64,000 nt of DNA from Talaromyces rugulosus (lineage: Eukaryota > Ascomycota > Eurotiomycetes > Eurotiales > Trichocomaceae): contig NC_049566.1 of NCBI RefSeq assembly GCF_013368755.1, forward strand, positions 1,550,001 to 1,614,000, given 5' to 3'. Made by a program: the position numbers and the translations under genes. Positions 11,485-24,197 of the stretch are shown here, piece after piece. The notes beneath the pieces are model-generated. The model was given only the letters and a program-made list of their open reading frames with translations, did no database searches and was not told the DNA's origin. The number at the start of each line of letters is the position of its first letter. Position 1 is the first letter of the stretch.

Positions 11485-14270
11485 TATGTTATTATTATTA
11501 TTATTATTTAATCATATTTAACGTCTATACCGAGCCCTAGGCTATGACAGACAGAAAGTAGTATGTTGGGCTAGTAGTTGTTTATTGTTTTTGCTATGTA
11601 ATGCCGGATGAAACTCATGTCTTGTATACTTGAATGTGCAAAGTTTTCCTGTCATCAATTGATTCACTCTTCAAATTTGATATTTCGAGTCAATGTCGAG
11701 CTATATTAATATATATATTACATCAGTCAATTATTATATTCCATAGCATAGTCCCAGTCACCACATCAATTGATGTAGTTAACGTAACACAAATACAACA
11801 TTGAACAATCAAACATTTGAATGGGTGCAATTTTTAATTTTGTAATTAATATATAAACCGGTTCAGACATCAATATGTTTAAACACCATAGGTACACAAC
11901 ATTGAACATATTAGTTGTTAGATGTTTAGTGTTACTAGTTGACTGACATTAACTATATAGTTTTATATTTAGCTTTGAAACTTTGAACCTGCTTTTTACA
12001 ATGATTGAACGCTCATTGATATTCATGTTCACTTTGCGATACCTCTATGTTAATTGATACCATGAATACACAACAACTCGTGTTTGAATAATACATGTAG
12101 CACATTACTCTGATGTCACATGCAAAGTAACAATCAATCCAGCTTCCTAATTCAGGAAGCACTTGTAACATTCCCAGCGGCTCGAGCCGACCGAATCAAT
12201 TGCTCATTACACGCTTACCAAGGATCCGATCGAAATGCGACCGTCAATCTCGACCCCTGCACGATTAGTTATCCTTGTTGTCTTGCAAACATATTCGTTG
12301 ATGCATGTCGACAGAATTGTTCAATATTGGTTCCCGGCCTCAGGCAAATGTGGCCATGCCAGCTAGTGAACGCCACATATTTCCAAATAAAGACAGCATG
12401 CAGCATACCCGCAGCTGCGGATTTGGGACTTGGACAGTGCACTGCATGCAGCATTTACATATCGCCAAGCAACGAGTAGATCATCTGCCCTTTGTACATA
12501 CTAACTAGGAATTAGCACTGAGTCTTTTGCTCCAGTCTAGAAGTAGAGTTGCAAGGTTGAAATCTACGAGCAGTGCCCCGCCGAGCCGAGCCGAAAGATC
12601 CATCCCAGATTCTCTTTTCTTCTTTTGTTTCATTATTTACAGTGTTGCCGATTATCATTTCTGCATTCTGACATCTCTGGCGTCGCAGAGGACTGACTGC
12701 CATTCTAGGCAATGGCACTGCATAGCCGCACGGGATACTCTCGGGGGTACGTCCGTAATAATATGGAGAGTATTCTATCCCAGAGGACAGCACATAGTGC
12801 AGAGTAGCATCATTATCCAGTCCTTGCTACGTAGTTACTCGGTATTCTTATTAATACTACTCCGCAGCAGTGGAGTCAGCCTGCAGGTGGCCTGGAGTCC
12901 GAGCCCTTGCTGTTTTGCCAGGCCCAAAGAAGCCACAAAAGTCAAACAGTCATAATTTGATAATAATGATGGACCAAGATGCCGGCTTTTGCCGAGGAAA
13001 TCCGCTGGACAACTCCGGTGGAATCCCGGGGTGTGGAGGGAATTACCATTCTTATTAATAATTAGGGGGTGTTATTGATACATTGTTGTCTCGTGCTGGT
13101 TGGAAATGTATTCCGTATGCTTGACTTCCGGTTCAACTATCCGTAGATAACACGGACTCCACTCACTGCGACATTGCGACAGAATAGTGCGTCGTCAGTA
13201 CAAAGAAAAGGAAAATAATAAGAACAAAAAAAGCGGTGCGACCGATAGATTAGCTGAAGGAGCAGAAAGGGGGGCCGTGGAGGCTTGGGTGACAGCCAAA
13301 TCGACAACAGGATGCCCGCTAGCACCGCACAAAGGCCTGCCAATAGCAATAATAGCAATAAGCAATCAATCGAGGTTCAATAACACACAATAATAATAAC
13401 GGATCCTGCATTATTGTTGCTCTTTTTTGGGACCCGGGGATCGCCATAGCGCGGGCCAAGAACGAGTGGAGATGGTTCAATGTTGGTTTTTCCAGCATTC
13501 TTTGCAGCACAGAAGAAATAAGCCAGTCGGTGATTGGTTTTCAGGCCATATTATCGCATCCCTGCCCGTAATTGATGATTACTATTTATCGAGGAATAAC
13601 GGTGGCAAACCCAGACGCTATTGGATCGCCCTCTCCACCGCCTCGAATCGGGTATGGGACCTCCATCACTGCTCGTTTCATTCAGTGTAATACTACGGAT
13701 CCAAGGATACGACGAAGAATTAAAATTGGGAAAGGGACCAAACCAATAATGGGCCCCAGGTGGGGGGCTGTTATCCCTTTTCTTTCGGCCCAGCGCAATC
13801 AAGCTTCAACGTACTTCATCCACCAAACATCCAAACCCGATAATAATAATTAGAATGCGTCTGCTTCCAGGCACAAACCACCAGTGAAAAGACAACCTGC
13901 CTGTTCTCCGCCGCCTTGCACCAGCAACCCCGCATTGCTGCATATCTTCTTGTGGTGGATGTTCGTTCGGATGATCGCCATGGCTTGTCCATAGAGTGGA
14001 CGGCCCATCAGCAGTATAACCACACCTACGTTCCTTGTGTTCACTCACCACCGTGGCTGGCCTTGCTTGGCCTAGTTTTGACTCTTTGTTCTCTCTCTCT
14101 CTCTTGTCTCTAGCGCCCCTCCGTCCGAGGTCTTTCCGGTCAACCGCCCTACTACGCCCTTCCCTTCCTTTACTCGACGTCCCTTTCCGCTCCTTGACCG
14201 GACTGCCAGCCAGTCAATTGGCATCGCTGTCGACCCTTGGTGAAGAGGGAGCAGCACAGAACCCGTCTCG
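11485..14270. other. 2.8 kb intergenic region, AT-rich then mixed
   Basis: Directly after ftrA is a short (ATT)n run (about 11486-11508), then an AT-rich island to about 12110 with two ATCAATTGAT palindromes (11654-11663 and 11765-11774) and one TACATGTA (12093). Bases 12500-14000 hold only unrelated short frames. A CT-rich tract (about 14088-14112) lies just upstream of the MFS gene start and is typical of fungal promoters and 5' UTRs. No gene is supported. Confidence 0.55.
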
Positions 14271-16031
14271 ATGGATCACGCCGTGAGCGACGACCAGCTG
14301 GGGATGGAGCTGGAGCTGGAGCAGAAACCATCGACCATCGACGTCGACGCCGACATCGAGAAGAGAAGCGACCAGCCTCTTCACACCAATGTTCCGCTTT
14401 TGTTGTCCGAACTCGATTGGGACTCGCCAGAAGATCCAGATAACCCGAGGAATTGGGGCTCCTCAAAGAAAATCTACCATTTAGTTTGCATCTCACTATG
14501 CGCTTTTACCACGTACGTCGCAGTCAATCTCTCTCGCGCCCATGTACCAGAAATATCGTGGGAACAAGAACAAGTTGTTCGAGTTGTAGCTAACCATATT
14601 CTTGTCTCACCAGAACCTATCTGTCCTCCGCATGGGCGAGCGGCGCAGTCCCGGCCGCAAAGGAATACAACGTCTCAGAAACGGTTTCACTACTCGGAGT
14701 CTCGCTCTTTTGCGTCGGTCTTTCCCTCGGTCCTGTCATTGGCAGTCCAGTAAGCGAACAATACGGTCGGCTGCCTGTATATCGCTGGAGTCTCCCGCTG
14801 GGCGGGCTCTTCATCATCGGATGCGCCGTGTCGAAGAATATGGCCAGCATTCTGGTCTGTCGCTTTTTCGCCGGGCTCTTTTGCAGTCCCTGTCTGAGCA
14901 TTGGCGGCGGCTCAATCACCGATATGTATCTGCCCAGTAAAATGGGACGCGCCACGTCGGGCTTCCTGGTTTCTCCCTTCCTCGGCCCTTGTATAGGTAG
15001 GTGGTCTTTTTTCTTCCTTTGGGTTTCAAGTCGACGGTCACAAATGCTAATTATTGGGTGAATATAGCACCGGTGATTGGCGGCTTCGTGATCGAACACA
15101 AATCCTGGCGATGGTTGGAATGGGTAGGCCTGATTGCCACCGCTGTGACCATTGTCTTCTCGCTCGGAATGCAGGAGACATACAAAACAGCTGTCTTGAA
15201 ACAACGCGCCCAAAGACGCGGCCTCTGCGTATCCGATCACAAAGCGCCGACACTGGGTAGCCTGCGAGGGTGGATGGCAGATACCGTGGTACGACCCTTG
15301 ATTCTCCTGACGACCGAACCCATCGTCACCTTTTTGAGTCTATACATCGGGTTCAATTTCGCCGTCCTCTACGGATTCTTCGCTTCGTTGCAGGTCGTCT
15401 ATTCCGAGATCTACGGCTTCAACCCTCACAAATCCGGCCTCGTCTTTCTGTCTTTGGCCATCGGCCTGGGCTTAGCCACCACCACCAGCCTTTTAATGGA
15501 TAAGTTCATATACCAGAAAAAGCACAGAGAGCTCACCGCGCAGGGCGTGAAGCGGATTCCGCCAGAGCACCGTCTATACCCGGCTATGTTTGGCGGTTTT
15601 TGTATCATCATCAGCCTGTTCTGGTTCGCTTGGACCGCTCGCTCCGACATTTCCTGGGCCAGCCCGACCATCGCTCTCATACCCTTCAACTGGGGGAACC
15701 TGTGTGTTTTCACGTCTGCAGCGATATACTTAGTGGATTGCTATGGGCCTCGTTACGGTGCCTCGGCGCTGGCTGCTAACGGATTCACCCGGTACATGTT
15801 CGCCATGGCCTTTCCATTATTCATGGTCCAAAGTGAGTTTCATCTTGACAAACTAACCACCTTGAAATCTCAAACTGACTTCTTAAAACAGTGTACAACA
15901 ATCTCACCCCAAAATGGGCGACCAGCTTGCTGGGTTTCATCTCCATCGCACTCGCCCCGATACCATGGCTTCTCTTCTGGACTGGGCCTAAAATCCGAAG
16001 CTGGAGTCGCATCGCATCAAGTTTAGCCTGA
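14271..16031 (+). CDS. MFS transporter, DHA1 drug:H+ antiporter type
   Basis: Four exons: 14271-14512, 14614-14996, 15068-15832 and 15892-16031, joined in frame to 509 residues. The cytosolic N-terminus ends in DPDNPRNW, the hallmark of fungal DHA1 exporters of the Tpo1/Flu1 kind. The first span is followed by an extracellular loop (SSAWASGAVPAAKEYNVSE). Motif A-like SEQYGRLPVYR follows span 2, and GPCIAPVIGGF is the motif C-like antiporter sequence, formed across intron 2. The second half carries six further spans and ends in a short tail. It is likely a plasma-membrane proton-coupled exporter of small organic compounds. The substrate cannot be read from the sequence, and no biosynthetic backbone gene lies beside it. 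Confidence 0.88.
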
Positions 16032-17438
16032 TATGTGTTCTTTTTTTTTTTAAATCGTGCAGAAACTGCATTTTAATGATACCGAAACGACTTTTCTCCA
16101 GTCTTTCTGTTTTTGTTTTGCTTTTTTTTCTAAGGGAATGGACGTCACACTTGCATATATATACACACACACGTTTGATTGGTTTTGGGGTTATCAAAGG
16201 TTTTTCTCTTTTCTTTTTTGAGACGTCGGCTACAGCGGGAAATTCGGACTATGCATTCATTTTGGCTTCATTTTCGGAGGGGAAATAATGGTTGTCGGTG
16301 GCCTACATACGATGCTATCAACTGGTAATAGACTTGATTATACTTTATGACGATATGCACCATGTTTACATTCAAATGTTTACATGTCGAAATAAAAATA
16401 TGACATTGTTCATTCGCGGATATTTTTATTATACTCCAGATGTCGTATACGATTGTAATTGGTGATAGGTTTTCCTGCGGTAGACCTACCAGTCATAATT
16501 GATCAATTGATATCAATTGATGTAGATATTCTTTGAAATGACATCTCAAGTGTTGCCAGAAGATACGTATATATACATGTAATAAATATATACACCCTGG
16601 TAGATGGAGTTTGCATATTCGACATCAGGGCGGTCAACGCCACCAGAATTGATCAATTGATTTGTTGATGTGCACTATAATGACATCAATTGATGCAACT
16701 AGGTGATGCTAACATTGACTATCACCCATTATGAATATCTGCTTAGGCTAATAAACGCACGGAATGTCAGCTAATTTAACTAATCTTAATGTAGATTAAA
16801 AGCGAAGCATCATTTAGCCTATGCATCTATTTATCCATTGTTCGGCGCATCTCCGAGTCTTGACGGGGGATTATTGTATTATTATTGAACATGCTATATC
16901 TACTTTTGCCGGAAAATTTATTGGCTATAAACCAAAGTATATAGAAACAGAAACAATGGCTTTCAGCGCCACAACCATTGTTGAGCATAATAATTTTGTC
17001 TCCGGTTGGTTGGGTATGGTGTCGGGGCATGTACTCCCGATACACCGCGGCAAAACCAGTCAGTCTGCCCTTGGCATTTAGAAACAAGGCCATGACTATC
17101 ACTTATGGGTATTTATCATTTCTGAGGCTGACGCTTTTATGTTTAGCTCTTAATTAGTCAAATAAACATTGGCTCTCGTCTGCGCAATCCGAGTCATGTC
17201 AGCCCGCAATCTCCTGCGGACGACTTCAGGCTAAATGAGTGTCTATTGTATACGGCCTGAAAGATGGGGAAGTAAGCCCTTGGAGAACTGTGGGGTAATT
17301 CATGAATTACCTGCGGAGACTATAGACAAGCATGCACAGCAACCGCGTCCATGCGAGGGAATATAAATTAACCCTCGTTTCCTGTTGCTCCGTGGTGTAG
17401 ACTGGCCCAAGTCAACATCGAAAACCCAACCAGCTAGT
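16032..17438. promoter_or_regulatory. intergenic region with palindromes and xylosidase promoter
   Basis: Bases 16300-16800 are AT-rich and carry four exact ATCAATTGAT copies. Two are head-to-tail at 16502-16511 and 16512-16521; the others are at 16652-16661 and 16685-16694. A TACATGTA lies near 16572. The right half is the promoter of the beta-xylosidase. XlnR-type GGCTAAA is at 17228-17234 and, inverted, at 16813-16819, with a GGCTAAT at 16746-16752. A TATAAA box is at 17362-17367, about 77 bases before the start codon. Confidence 0.6.
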
Positions 17439-19826
17439 ATGGTCATCCAAGCAGTAATCGTCACCGCATTGGCGACTCTACTGCCCAGTGCTGTATTGGC
17501 GCAAAACAATCAGAGCTATGCAAACTATTCTTCGCAGTCCCAGCCAGATCTCTATCCTCTGACGGTGGCCACCATTGATTTATCCTTCCCCGACTGTGAC
17601 AATGGGCCATTGAAGACCAATCTTGTTTGTAACACATCGGCAAACTATGTCGAGCGTGCTGAAGCCCTCATTTCGCTCTTCACACTCGAAGAGCTGATTA
17701 ACAACACGCAAAACACTGCACCTGGCGTTCCTCGACTTGGTCTTCCTCCATACCAGGTCTGGAACGAAGCATTGCACGGTCTTGATAGGGCCAACTTTGC
17801 TGAGTCTGGAGACGAATGGACATGGGCAACTTCCTTCCCCATGCCTATCTTGTCCATGGCAGCCCTCAATCGCACGTTGATACATCAAATAGCATCGATA
17901 ATCGCCACTCAAGCACGTGCATTTAACAACGCGGGCCGCTACGGGCTAGACAGCTATGCTCCAAACATCAACGGCTTTCGGAGTCCAATCTGGGGTCGTG
18001 GCCAGGAAACTCCTGGCGAGGACGCCTTTTTCCTTTCGTCAGCGTACGCGTACGAGTACATCACCGGTTTACAAGGCGGCGTCGATCCAGATCACCTAAA
18101 AATAGTCGCAACTGCCAAACATTTTGCTGGGTATGACTTGGAGAACTGGGAAGATCACTCTCGCCTGGGCTTTGACGCCGAGATTACCCAACAGGACCTG
18201 TCCGAGTACTATACTCCCCAGTTTCTGGCTTCATCTCGTTACGCAAAATCTGGAAGTTTCATGTGCTCATACAATTCCGTTAATGGAGTCCCCAGCTGTG
18301 CGAATAGCTTCTTCCTCCAGACCTTGCTAAGAGATAGCTGGGATTTCCCCGAGTACGGCTATGTTTCGTCAGATTGCGACGCTGTTTATAACGTGTTCAA
18401 CCCGCATGGTTATGCGGCGAATCAATCTCAAGCTGCAGCCGACTCTCTTCGAGCTGGTACAGATATCGACTGTGGTGAAACATTTCCCTGGCACCTGAAC
18501 CAATCCTTCATTGATGGATCAGTTACTCGTGGCGAAATTGAGAGATCTGTGATCCGCTTGTACGCAAACCTGGTTCGCCTGGGCTACTTTGATGGCAACT
18601 CGAGCGAGTATCGCCAACTGGGTTGGTCTGACGTTGTCGAAAGTGATGCATGGGATGTCGCTTATGAAGCAGCTGTGGAGGGAATCACTGTGCTGAAGAA
18701 TGATGGTGTCTTGCCCCTGTCAAAGAAGGTCAAAAAAGTTGCTCTTATTGGACCTTGGGCAAACGCAACGACTCAATTGCAGGGAAATTACTATGGTAAC
18801 CCCCCGTACCTCATCACCCCACTGGAGGCTGCGACCAAGGCGGGATACGAGGTTAGCTATGTGTTTGGTACCAATATAACCAGCAACTCCACAGCCGGAT
18901 TTGCCAAAGCCATTAGTGCTGCTAAAAAGTCCGATGTCGTGATCTACCTGGGCGGTATAGACAATACTATTGAGGCTGAGGGCGTTGACCGTCTGAATGT
19001 TACCTGGCCCGGAAACCAGCTGGACCTGGTTGCCAAGCTTGCTGAAGTTGGGAAGCCCTTGGTTGTCTTGCAGATGGGTGGTGGTCAGGTCGATTCGTCC
19101 TCGCTGAAGAACAACAAGAATGTCAATGCTCTTGTCTGGGGTGGATATCCCGGTCAGTCCGGTGGAACTGCGATCTTTGATATTTTGTCAGGCAAACGTG
19201 CACCGGCTGGTCGTCTCGTTACCACGCAGTATCCAGCAGAGTATGCCACTAGCCTGCCAGCAACAAACCTGAACCTCCGGCCCGACGGGGATTCAAACCC
19301 GGGGCAGACATATTTGTGGTATACTGGCAAGCCTGTCTACGAGTTTGGACATGGTTTATACTATACCACCTTCAGCGAATCTCTTCCATCGACTGCAAAG
19401 AATACTTCTTTGAAGATTGCGGATATATTTGCCGCTCCACACCCGGGTTACACATATAGCGAGCTGGCCCCCTTCACGAGCTTCAACGGGACGGTCAAAA
19501 ATGTCGGCAAAGTTGCCTCTCCATACTCAGCTATGCTGTTTGCGCGCACAAGTAACGCCGGTCCAGCGCCATATCCAAATAAGTGGCTTGTGGGATTTGA
19601 TAGATTACCTACCATTGACCCAGGACATTCTGCCGAGTTAAGCATTCCGATACCTATTGGCGCGATTGCCCGCGTGGATGAGAGTGGTAGTAAGCTAGTT
19701 TACCCGGGGAAATATGAATTGGCCTTGAACGTGGATCGATCAGTTGTGGTGGAATTTGAGCTGACTGGGGAGCCTGTTGTCGTTGAGAATTGGCCACTTG
19801 AAGAACAGCAGATCAAAGCTGCTTAA
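17439..19826 (+). CDS. xlnD: secreted GH3 exo-1,4-beta-xylosidase (XlnD type)
   Basis: One exon, 795 residues starting at the ATG at 17439; an upstream in-frame ATG would hide the signal peptide. Residues 1-21 form a secretion signal ending in VLA. The enzyme removes xylose from the ends of xylo-oligosaccharides outside the cell. Family 3 landmarks are in order: WNEALHGLDRANF, GRGQETPGED, the ATAKHFAGY block, and YVSSDCDAV with the presumed nucleophile Asp312. The C-terminal alpha/beta sandwich (IYLGGIDNTIEAEGVDR, QMGGGQVDSSSLKN, GGYPGQSGG) and a fibronectin-III-like end domain follow. The sequence follows Aspergillus XlnD closely in length and motifs. XlnR-type GGCTAAA sites upstream fit xylose induction. 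Confidence 0.93.
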   Translation: MVIQAVIVTALATLLPSAVLAQNNQSYANYSSQSQPDLYPLTVATIDLSFPDCDNGPLKTNLVCNTSANYVERAEALISLFTLEELINNTQNTAPGVPRLGLPPYQVWNEALHGLDRANFAESGDEWTWATSFPMPILSMAALNRTLIHQIASIIATQARAFNNAGRYGLDSYAPNINGFRSPIWGRGQETPGEDAFFLSSAYAYEYITGLQGGVDPDHLKIVATAKHFAGYDLENWEDHSRLGFDAEITQQDLSEYYTPQFLASSRYAKSGSFMCSYNSVNGVPSCANSFFLQTLLRDSWDFPEYGYVSSDCDAVYNVFNPHGYAANQSQAAADSLRAGTDIDCGETFPWHLNQSFIDGSVTRGEIERSVIRLYANLVRLGYFDGNSSEYRQLGWSDVVESDAWDVAYEAAVEGITVLKNDGVLPLSKKVKKVALIGPWANATTQLQGNYYGNPPYLITPLEAATKAGYEVSYVFGTNITSNSTAGFAKAISAAKKSDVVIYLGGIDNTIEAEGVDRLNVTWPGNQLDLVAKLAEVGKPLVVLQMGGGQVDSSSLKNNKNVNALVWGGYPGQSGGTAIFDILSGKRAPAGRLVTTQYPAEYATSLPATNLNLRPDGDSNPGQTYLWYTGKPVYEFGHGLYYTTFSESLPSTAKNTSLKIADIFAAPHPGYTYSELAPFTSFNGTVKNVGKVASPYSAMLFARTSNAGPAPYPNKWLVGFDRLPTIDPGHSAELSIPIPIGAIARVDESGSKLVYPGKYELALNVDRSVVVEFELTGEPVVVENWPLEEQQIKAA

Positions 19827-20312
19827 TCTTGATGCAGCGACTAGAACGTGTATGTAGTGCCGCTGGTGGTGTCAGTGTTCAATAAATCAATCAGATATTT
19901 CACTCGCTTGAGAATAAGTGACAAGATCTAGGAGCATATGTTTTATGAAATAAAGAGGAATGAATCAGTAATAAGTCAATTGCCAACACAGAGCTTAGCT
20001 ACACTTTGCGATAGGTTTATCTGGATGATACGTAGCCGACTAATGTATAAGTTTGGAAAAAGCCACTAGAGGTCTACATCATTCTGTAGCGATTGAATCT
20101 CGTCGTTCTAAAGTCTTGGGTTCCACCGTAGTTTCGTTGGACGCTGGCTGTGGTAAGTATTTCGAATTTATTCGAAATATTGTTCAACGACTATGTAGTG
20201 TGCTGATGATCTATGGATAGAGAAACTATGCCATTGATTCAAAATCATGTCGATTCGTTTATTCGTAAAATTCTGGTCGCAAAAGTAAACGACATCAATG
20301 CCTTTGCCACAT
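19827..20312. other. convergent 3' region
   Basis: This lies between the stop of the xylosidase (plus) and the stop of the O-methyltransferase (minus). An AATAAA polyadenylation-like signal occurs near 19880. A short inverted stretch TTTCGAATTTATTCGAAA is found near 20160. No gene seen. Confidence 0.5.
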
Positions 20313-21854
20313 CTAATTTTCAGTCTCGTTCCAAGTAAACACAATAACAGCAAGGTCAGAGCCCTCAGGTTGTGTTACTCCAGCGAAGCTGAACCTCTCG
20401 TCGGCACGCTTGAAGAGACTGATCCACTCGTCCTTGTCACGCTCCTGGGCATTCTGGAGTGTCATCATAGCCACGTCCATGGCCCTAAGATAAATAGTCA
20501 GCGACGAGATCGGACCTAGACAGGGGGACTAAAGAAATTTTGGGACGAACCGGAGTTTCCTCTCTTGCCTGGCGTCCATGGTATTTGGCTCTGGCAAACA
20601 TATCTCGCTTACAACAACCTTGGAGTTGGGCCCAAGAGCAGGTACTAAATTCTTTAAGATGCGAATGCAATGGATGTCAGCCCAGTTGTGGAAAATCCAC
20701 CGGAAGAGGTAGACATCGGCATTCTTGATGGGCTGTGGAGTAAAGAAATCATGCTCCACAAAGGAAATATACTCGTTGTACTTCTCAGGGATTGGCCGAC
20801 GAGCTGCGATTGTTGCGGGCAGATCTTGGACAATAAACTTGAGGGAGGGAAACTTTTCAGCAATAGCGACCATTGCATGGCCGTGGGATCCTCCGATATC
20901 GATCACAGTTCCTCCAGAAGGGAGGGACTGCCATGGTCCACCTTCGACCAGATATTTCAGCTGTAAACTAGGGCCGGTAAGACGGAATGCCATTGCATTG
21001 GAAAAGCGCTGTGCGCGAGCCGGGTCTTGACCCATGATACGATACATTGTGTCCGAGCTGTTGTTTGCCAAAGAAAATCCCTGGGGAAAAAAGACGATCA
21101 GTGAGTAACTGAAGGAGTTCATAAACTAGACTACAAAATAACAACTCACTGTCTCTGCTGGGTCTTGCGAATCCGGCCATTTCAACATCGCAGGGATTGT
21201 CTATGTAGAGTTCGTCAGATTGATCATAACAGCACAATTAAGTAAAACCAAACTCACGTTTAATTCGGCTTGCCACATTTCCTCGCACCTCATGCCAACG
21301 TAGTCTCGGAATTTCTCATCTTCCACTAAGGCCTTCGAAGTTGCTGTATGAGCAACGACGCCTTTCCGAACCTCTTTGAATATGCGATTCGTAATTGCAT
21401 AGCGCAATATGCGACGAACGACCACCTCACCACAATTGGTTTTACTCGCGATTTCGGCAAATGTGGCTTCTTGTCCCACGGGGAAAGCGTTGGGGATTTT
21501 GTACTGATACAGGGCTCGCATGCAGACGAAGTAATTGTACTAGATATTCGTAACCCTTCTTAGTATGTATAGCTTGAACCCCTCTACTTTGGTGCCGGGA
21601 AAAGAAACCAACACCGTGCGTACCTGATATTCAACGAAAATCTCCTTGGGACCTAGGAGCAAATCACTGAGCTCTGTGTTGGCGTCGAGAACCGCAGTTC
21701 TCAGCGCACTTATTTCTTCAGGATATTTGCTCTCGAATGGGGTATCGATATCAAACGATATGTCTGCAAAGCCATTCGCTTTCAGATAGCTGTCGATCTT
21801 TGCGACATTTTCGGATATTGTAGCTGCTAATTGCACAATCCGTTGTTGAGACAT
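20313..21854 (-). CDS. SAM-dependent O-methyltransferase, family 2
   Basis: Five exons on the minus strand: 21854-21624, 21539-21258, 21200-21150, 21080-20551 and 20484-20313, in frame to 421 residues. The N-terminal third is the helical dimerisation part, including a winged-helix segment (ATFAEIASKTN...VVRRILRYAITNRIF). The SAM-binding loop DIGGSHGH is at about 249-256, FIVQDLP follows, and the catalytic-base His319 lies in RWIFHNW, matching plant and fungal class II O-methyltransferases. The enzyme would methylate a phenolic hydroxyl of a small molecule. Its neighbours are a rhodopsin-type membrane protein and an MFS transporter. No polyketide or peptide synthase is in view, so the substrate is unknown. 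Confidence 0.9.
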
Positions 21855-22789
21855 TGTAAGTAGGCCCGCCGGGGTAGGAATATAAAAGCGAATGGATCTT
21901 GTTCAAGCTTCTCTAGATAGCAGAAATGGTGATGATATAAATGGGAAAAAGCAGTGGTACATGTAGGAGCGTAGTGTCTGGAAAGCATGGGCCAGCGTGC
22001 AGGTGCGCAAAGACAAATGACGACGATCAGGCCGACTACTTTTGAAAAGAAGGCAAATCATCATGCTCAATTTACCCCCCGCTACCCCCCTCTAAATTTG
22101 CATTTTCCGTAATTTTCTTCATGACTTGAAGTACTACTAATTGCTATCGGGTTGATGATCTTGGCAACAGATACTGGGACCCATTTACGTACATGATACG
22201 TTAGCAATGATACATGTATTAAACTTGCTGCTTATTGGGGCCAAAACGGCCTCTTTGTAATACCGCTACTAGGATACAAGTCTGCTCTAGCGTGCAAGTA
22301 GATGATTATTATTTTAGCCCTGTTTGGTAAATGTATCTAGCATGCTTCAGCGTAGCAGATAAGCCGTGTCTTCAACTGCACGAGGAATTCTTACCGAATC
22401 CGGAGAATTAAATAATCACACGGCTTGAACATTGACAGGTGAGTGGATGGTCTTCAGAGACTTTAAGCCTAGTATGGAAACTCTCTTTGTCTGAAGAACC
22501 CGCATGTATTTCCTGCCTCCTGCATAATAACAGAAAAAGGGAAGGGATGTAGCTCAGAACTGGGGAAGGTCTCCATAGATTGCTTACAATATGGTATCGT
22601 CAGCAAACGCGAAAGAAGCGCTAGATACCATAAAAAATTTTACACACGCATGCCTACTTTTGTGTAGGGTTAAATGTAAAAAGAAAGACAAGGGGTTGGC
22701 AAAATTTTCCCCTATAGAATAAAGTTTACTATACATATGCAGTAATCCAGCACGTACACAGTGGCAAATAAATCATGCCGAATCATAGA
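21855..22789. other. intergenic region, no gene seen
   Basis: This is the promoter of the O-methyltransferase and the 3' flank of the next minus-strand gene. It holds TACATGTA near 21959 and 22213. Only short open frames without recognisable content occur. Confidence 0.55.
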
Positions 22790-24197
22790 TCATACAATTG
22801 ACGAGGCAGAAACGTTTATGTTGGTTTCCACGTGGATATCTTGTGAATCCGCTGAAGGGCCTTTGGTAGTGGAATTGTAGCGCGACTTTCCGACTGCGTT
22901 GAGTGGTACAGCATTGCTGCTGTACGTGTCAGCAGTCCAGTAGCTGTTTAGCCTGCGGTTTTCGGCATCCATGCGATCCATGCGATCTATTTCGTCCACT
23001 TGAGAGGACTTGGGCACAAACTCAGCCGTTCCGTGTGTATAGCTTCGTAGCTGGGAAGATCCTTTGTAGCTTCGACTTCGGGATAACCATTGACGGGGTA
23101 GAATGAACTCGGCGACTGGACGCATGGTGGGGAGACAGGAACTGATGACGGCGACCGATGGCTCGACCGATGACCAGATGACCGTGTTGTTGAATCCCCC
23201 TATTAATATTTGTTAGAGATCGTTTTCGTGACTTATGTGAACATGAACCCCAACAGGAGAAAAATACTCACACATAAAGTCGGCACTGGCGACCTGATGG
23301 AGCTGTGATAGACGAATAATACTGGCGACGACGACACTGGTTTAGTCAGTACGAGTAAACTTAGCCTGAAATTTTCAAGAACGTACAAGCTTCCGAGGAG
23401 GAAAATGAATGTCAGGGCAACCCTTTCCCACTTTGACGTGTGTAGTTTCCAGACCATGTGAATCGGAAGAGCCAGGATAATGGCATCGGTGATAATGTTG
23501 GGAACGGCGTTGGCGATATAAAAGTGTTCGGAAACAATGCAAGTTGACCCGGGCTCGTGAGTCCAAAAGGCTCGCACGGGTTTGCAAGAGAAAATAGAAA
23601 CCAGCGTAGTCGCAATGAACCAGGAAATCACAACAGCTGTCATGATCTTGACAGCTATCTTAAACGACCGTGTTGGGAACAGGCGTGTGTAGAAAGTTAA
23701 AATGGAGAGCTTGGTCGCCGAAAGGGTTGCAAAGTAAACGATCTCGTATGCCATGAGAGCCTTGGGATGGGTCAGATGGTAATTTCCTAGGGATTGGGTT
23801 TTTCATAGCTCTCCGAACCTTGAAGAAATTTTCTTGATCTTTCGGAGAGGAGAGCTGCGTGTGCTTTCCAACACCAATTTTCACCACTGATTCATGTTAG
23901 CAAATATCCCTCCTCTCCTCTTAAATCGGGCTCTATACTGTAAATCCCCAAGCCAAGACATCCCCACGAAATAACCTGCAAAGTTACAATATCAGAGGCT
24001 TGCTCGAAGGTAGAAAAGGCGAACAGGGAGAGGAAACTCACCAACCCAATGACAGCCAGAATGTCATCCAAAGCATAGCTACCCTTCAGTTTCCGTGAAA
24101 TAAGCCGGAGCACAATAGCTATATCCGCGACGATGGATAGAGCAATTGTGACCTGCAATATTTCTGCTTGCTGGTTGTCCTTGAGATTGACGGCCAT
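22790..24197 (-). CDS. fungal rhodopsin-type seven-span membrane protein (PTH11-like)
   Basis: Six exons on the minus strand: 24197-24042, 23975-23939, 23886-23819, 23760-23387, 23336-23272 and 23199-22790, 369 residues. Seven hydrophobic spans are visible. Family landmarks are RLISRKLKGSYALDD after span 1, the GVGKH loop, YFATLSATKLSILTFYTRLF, a cysteine-bearing outer loop (FSCKPVRAFW), GSFVVVASIIRL, and ADFMWGFNNTVIWSSVEPSVAVISSCLPTM near the end. This is the fungal rhodopsin-like integral membrane family that includes PTH11-related proteins. The C-terminal 110 residues are polar and Ser/Asn-rich. Ligand and role are unknown. The start at 24197 is the first ATG that gives a full first span; a further upstream exon cannot be excluded. 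Confidence 0.85.

Noticed and set aside
11486..11508. An ATT trinucleotide run
   Set aside because: Simple short repeat common in fungal 3' flanks; too short to count as a notable satellite.
12120..12479. A 119-residue Cys-rich frame that might be a small secreted protein
   Set aside because: It has about ten Cys but no signal peptide, no recognisable spacing and no supporting context; it lies in an otherwise empty region.
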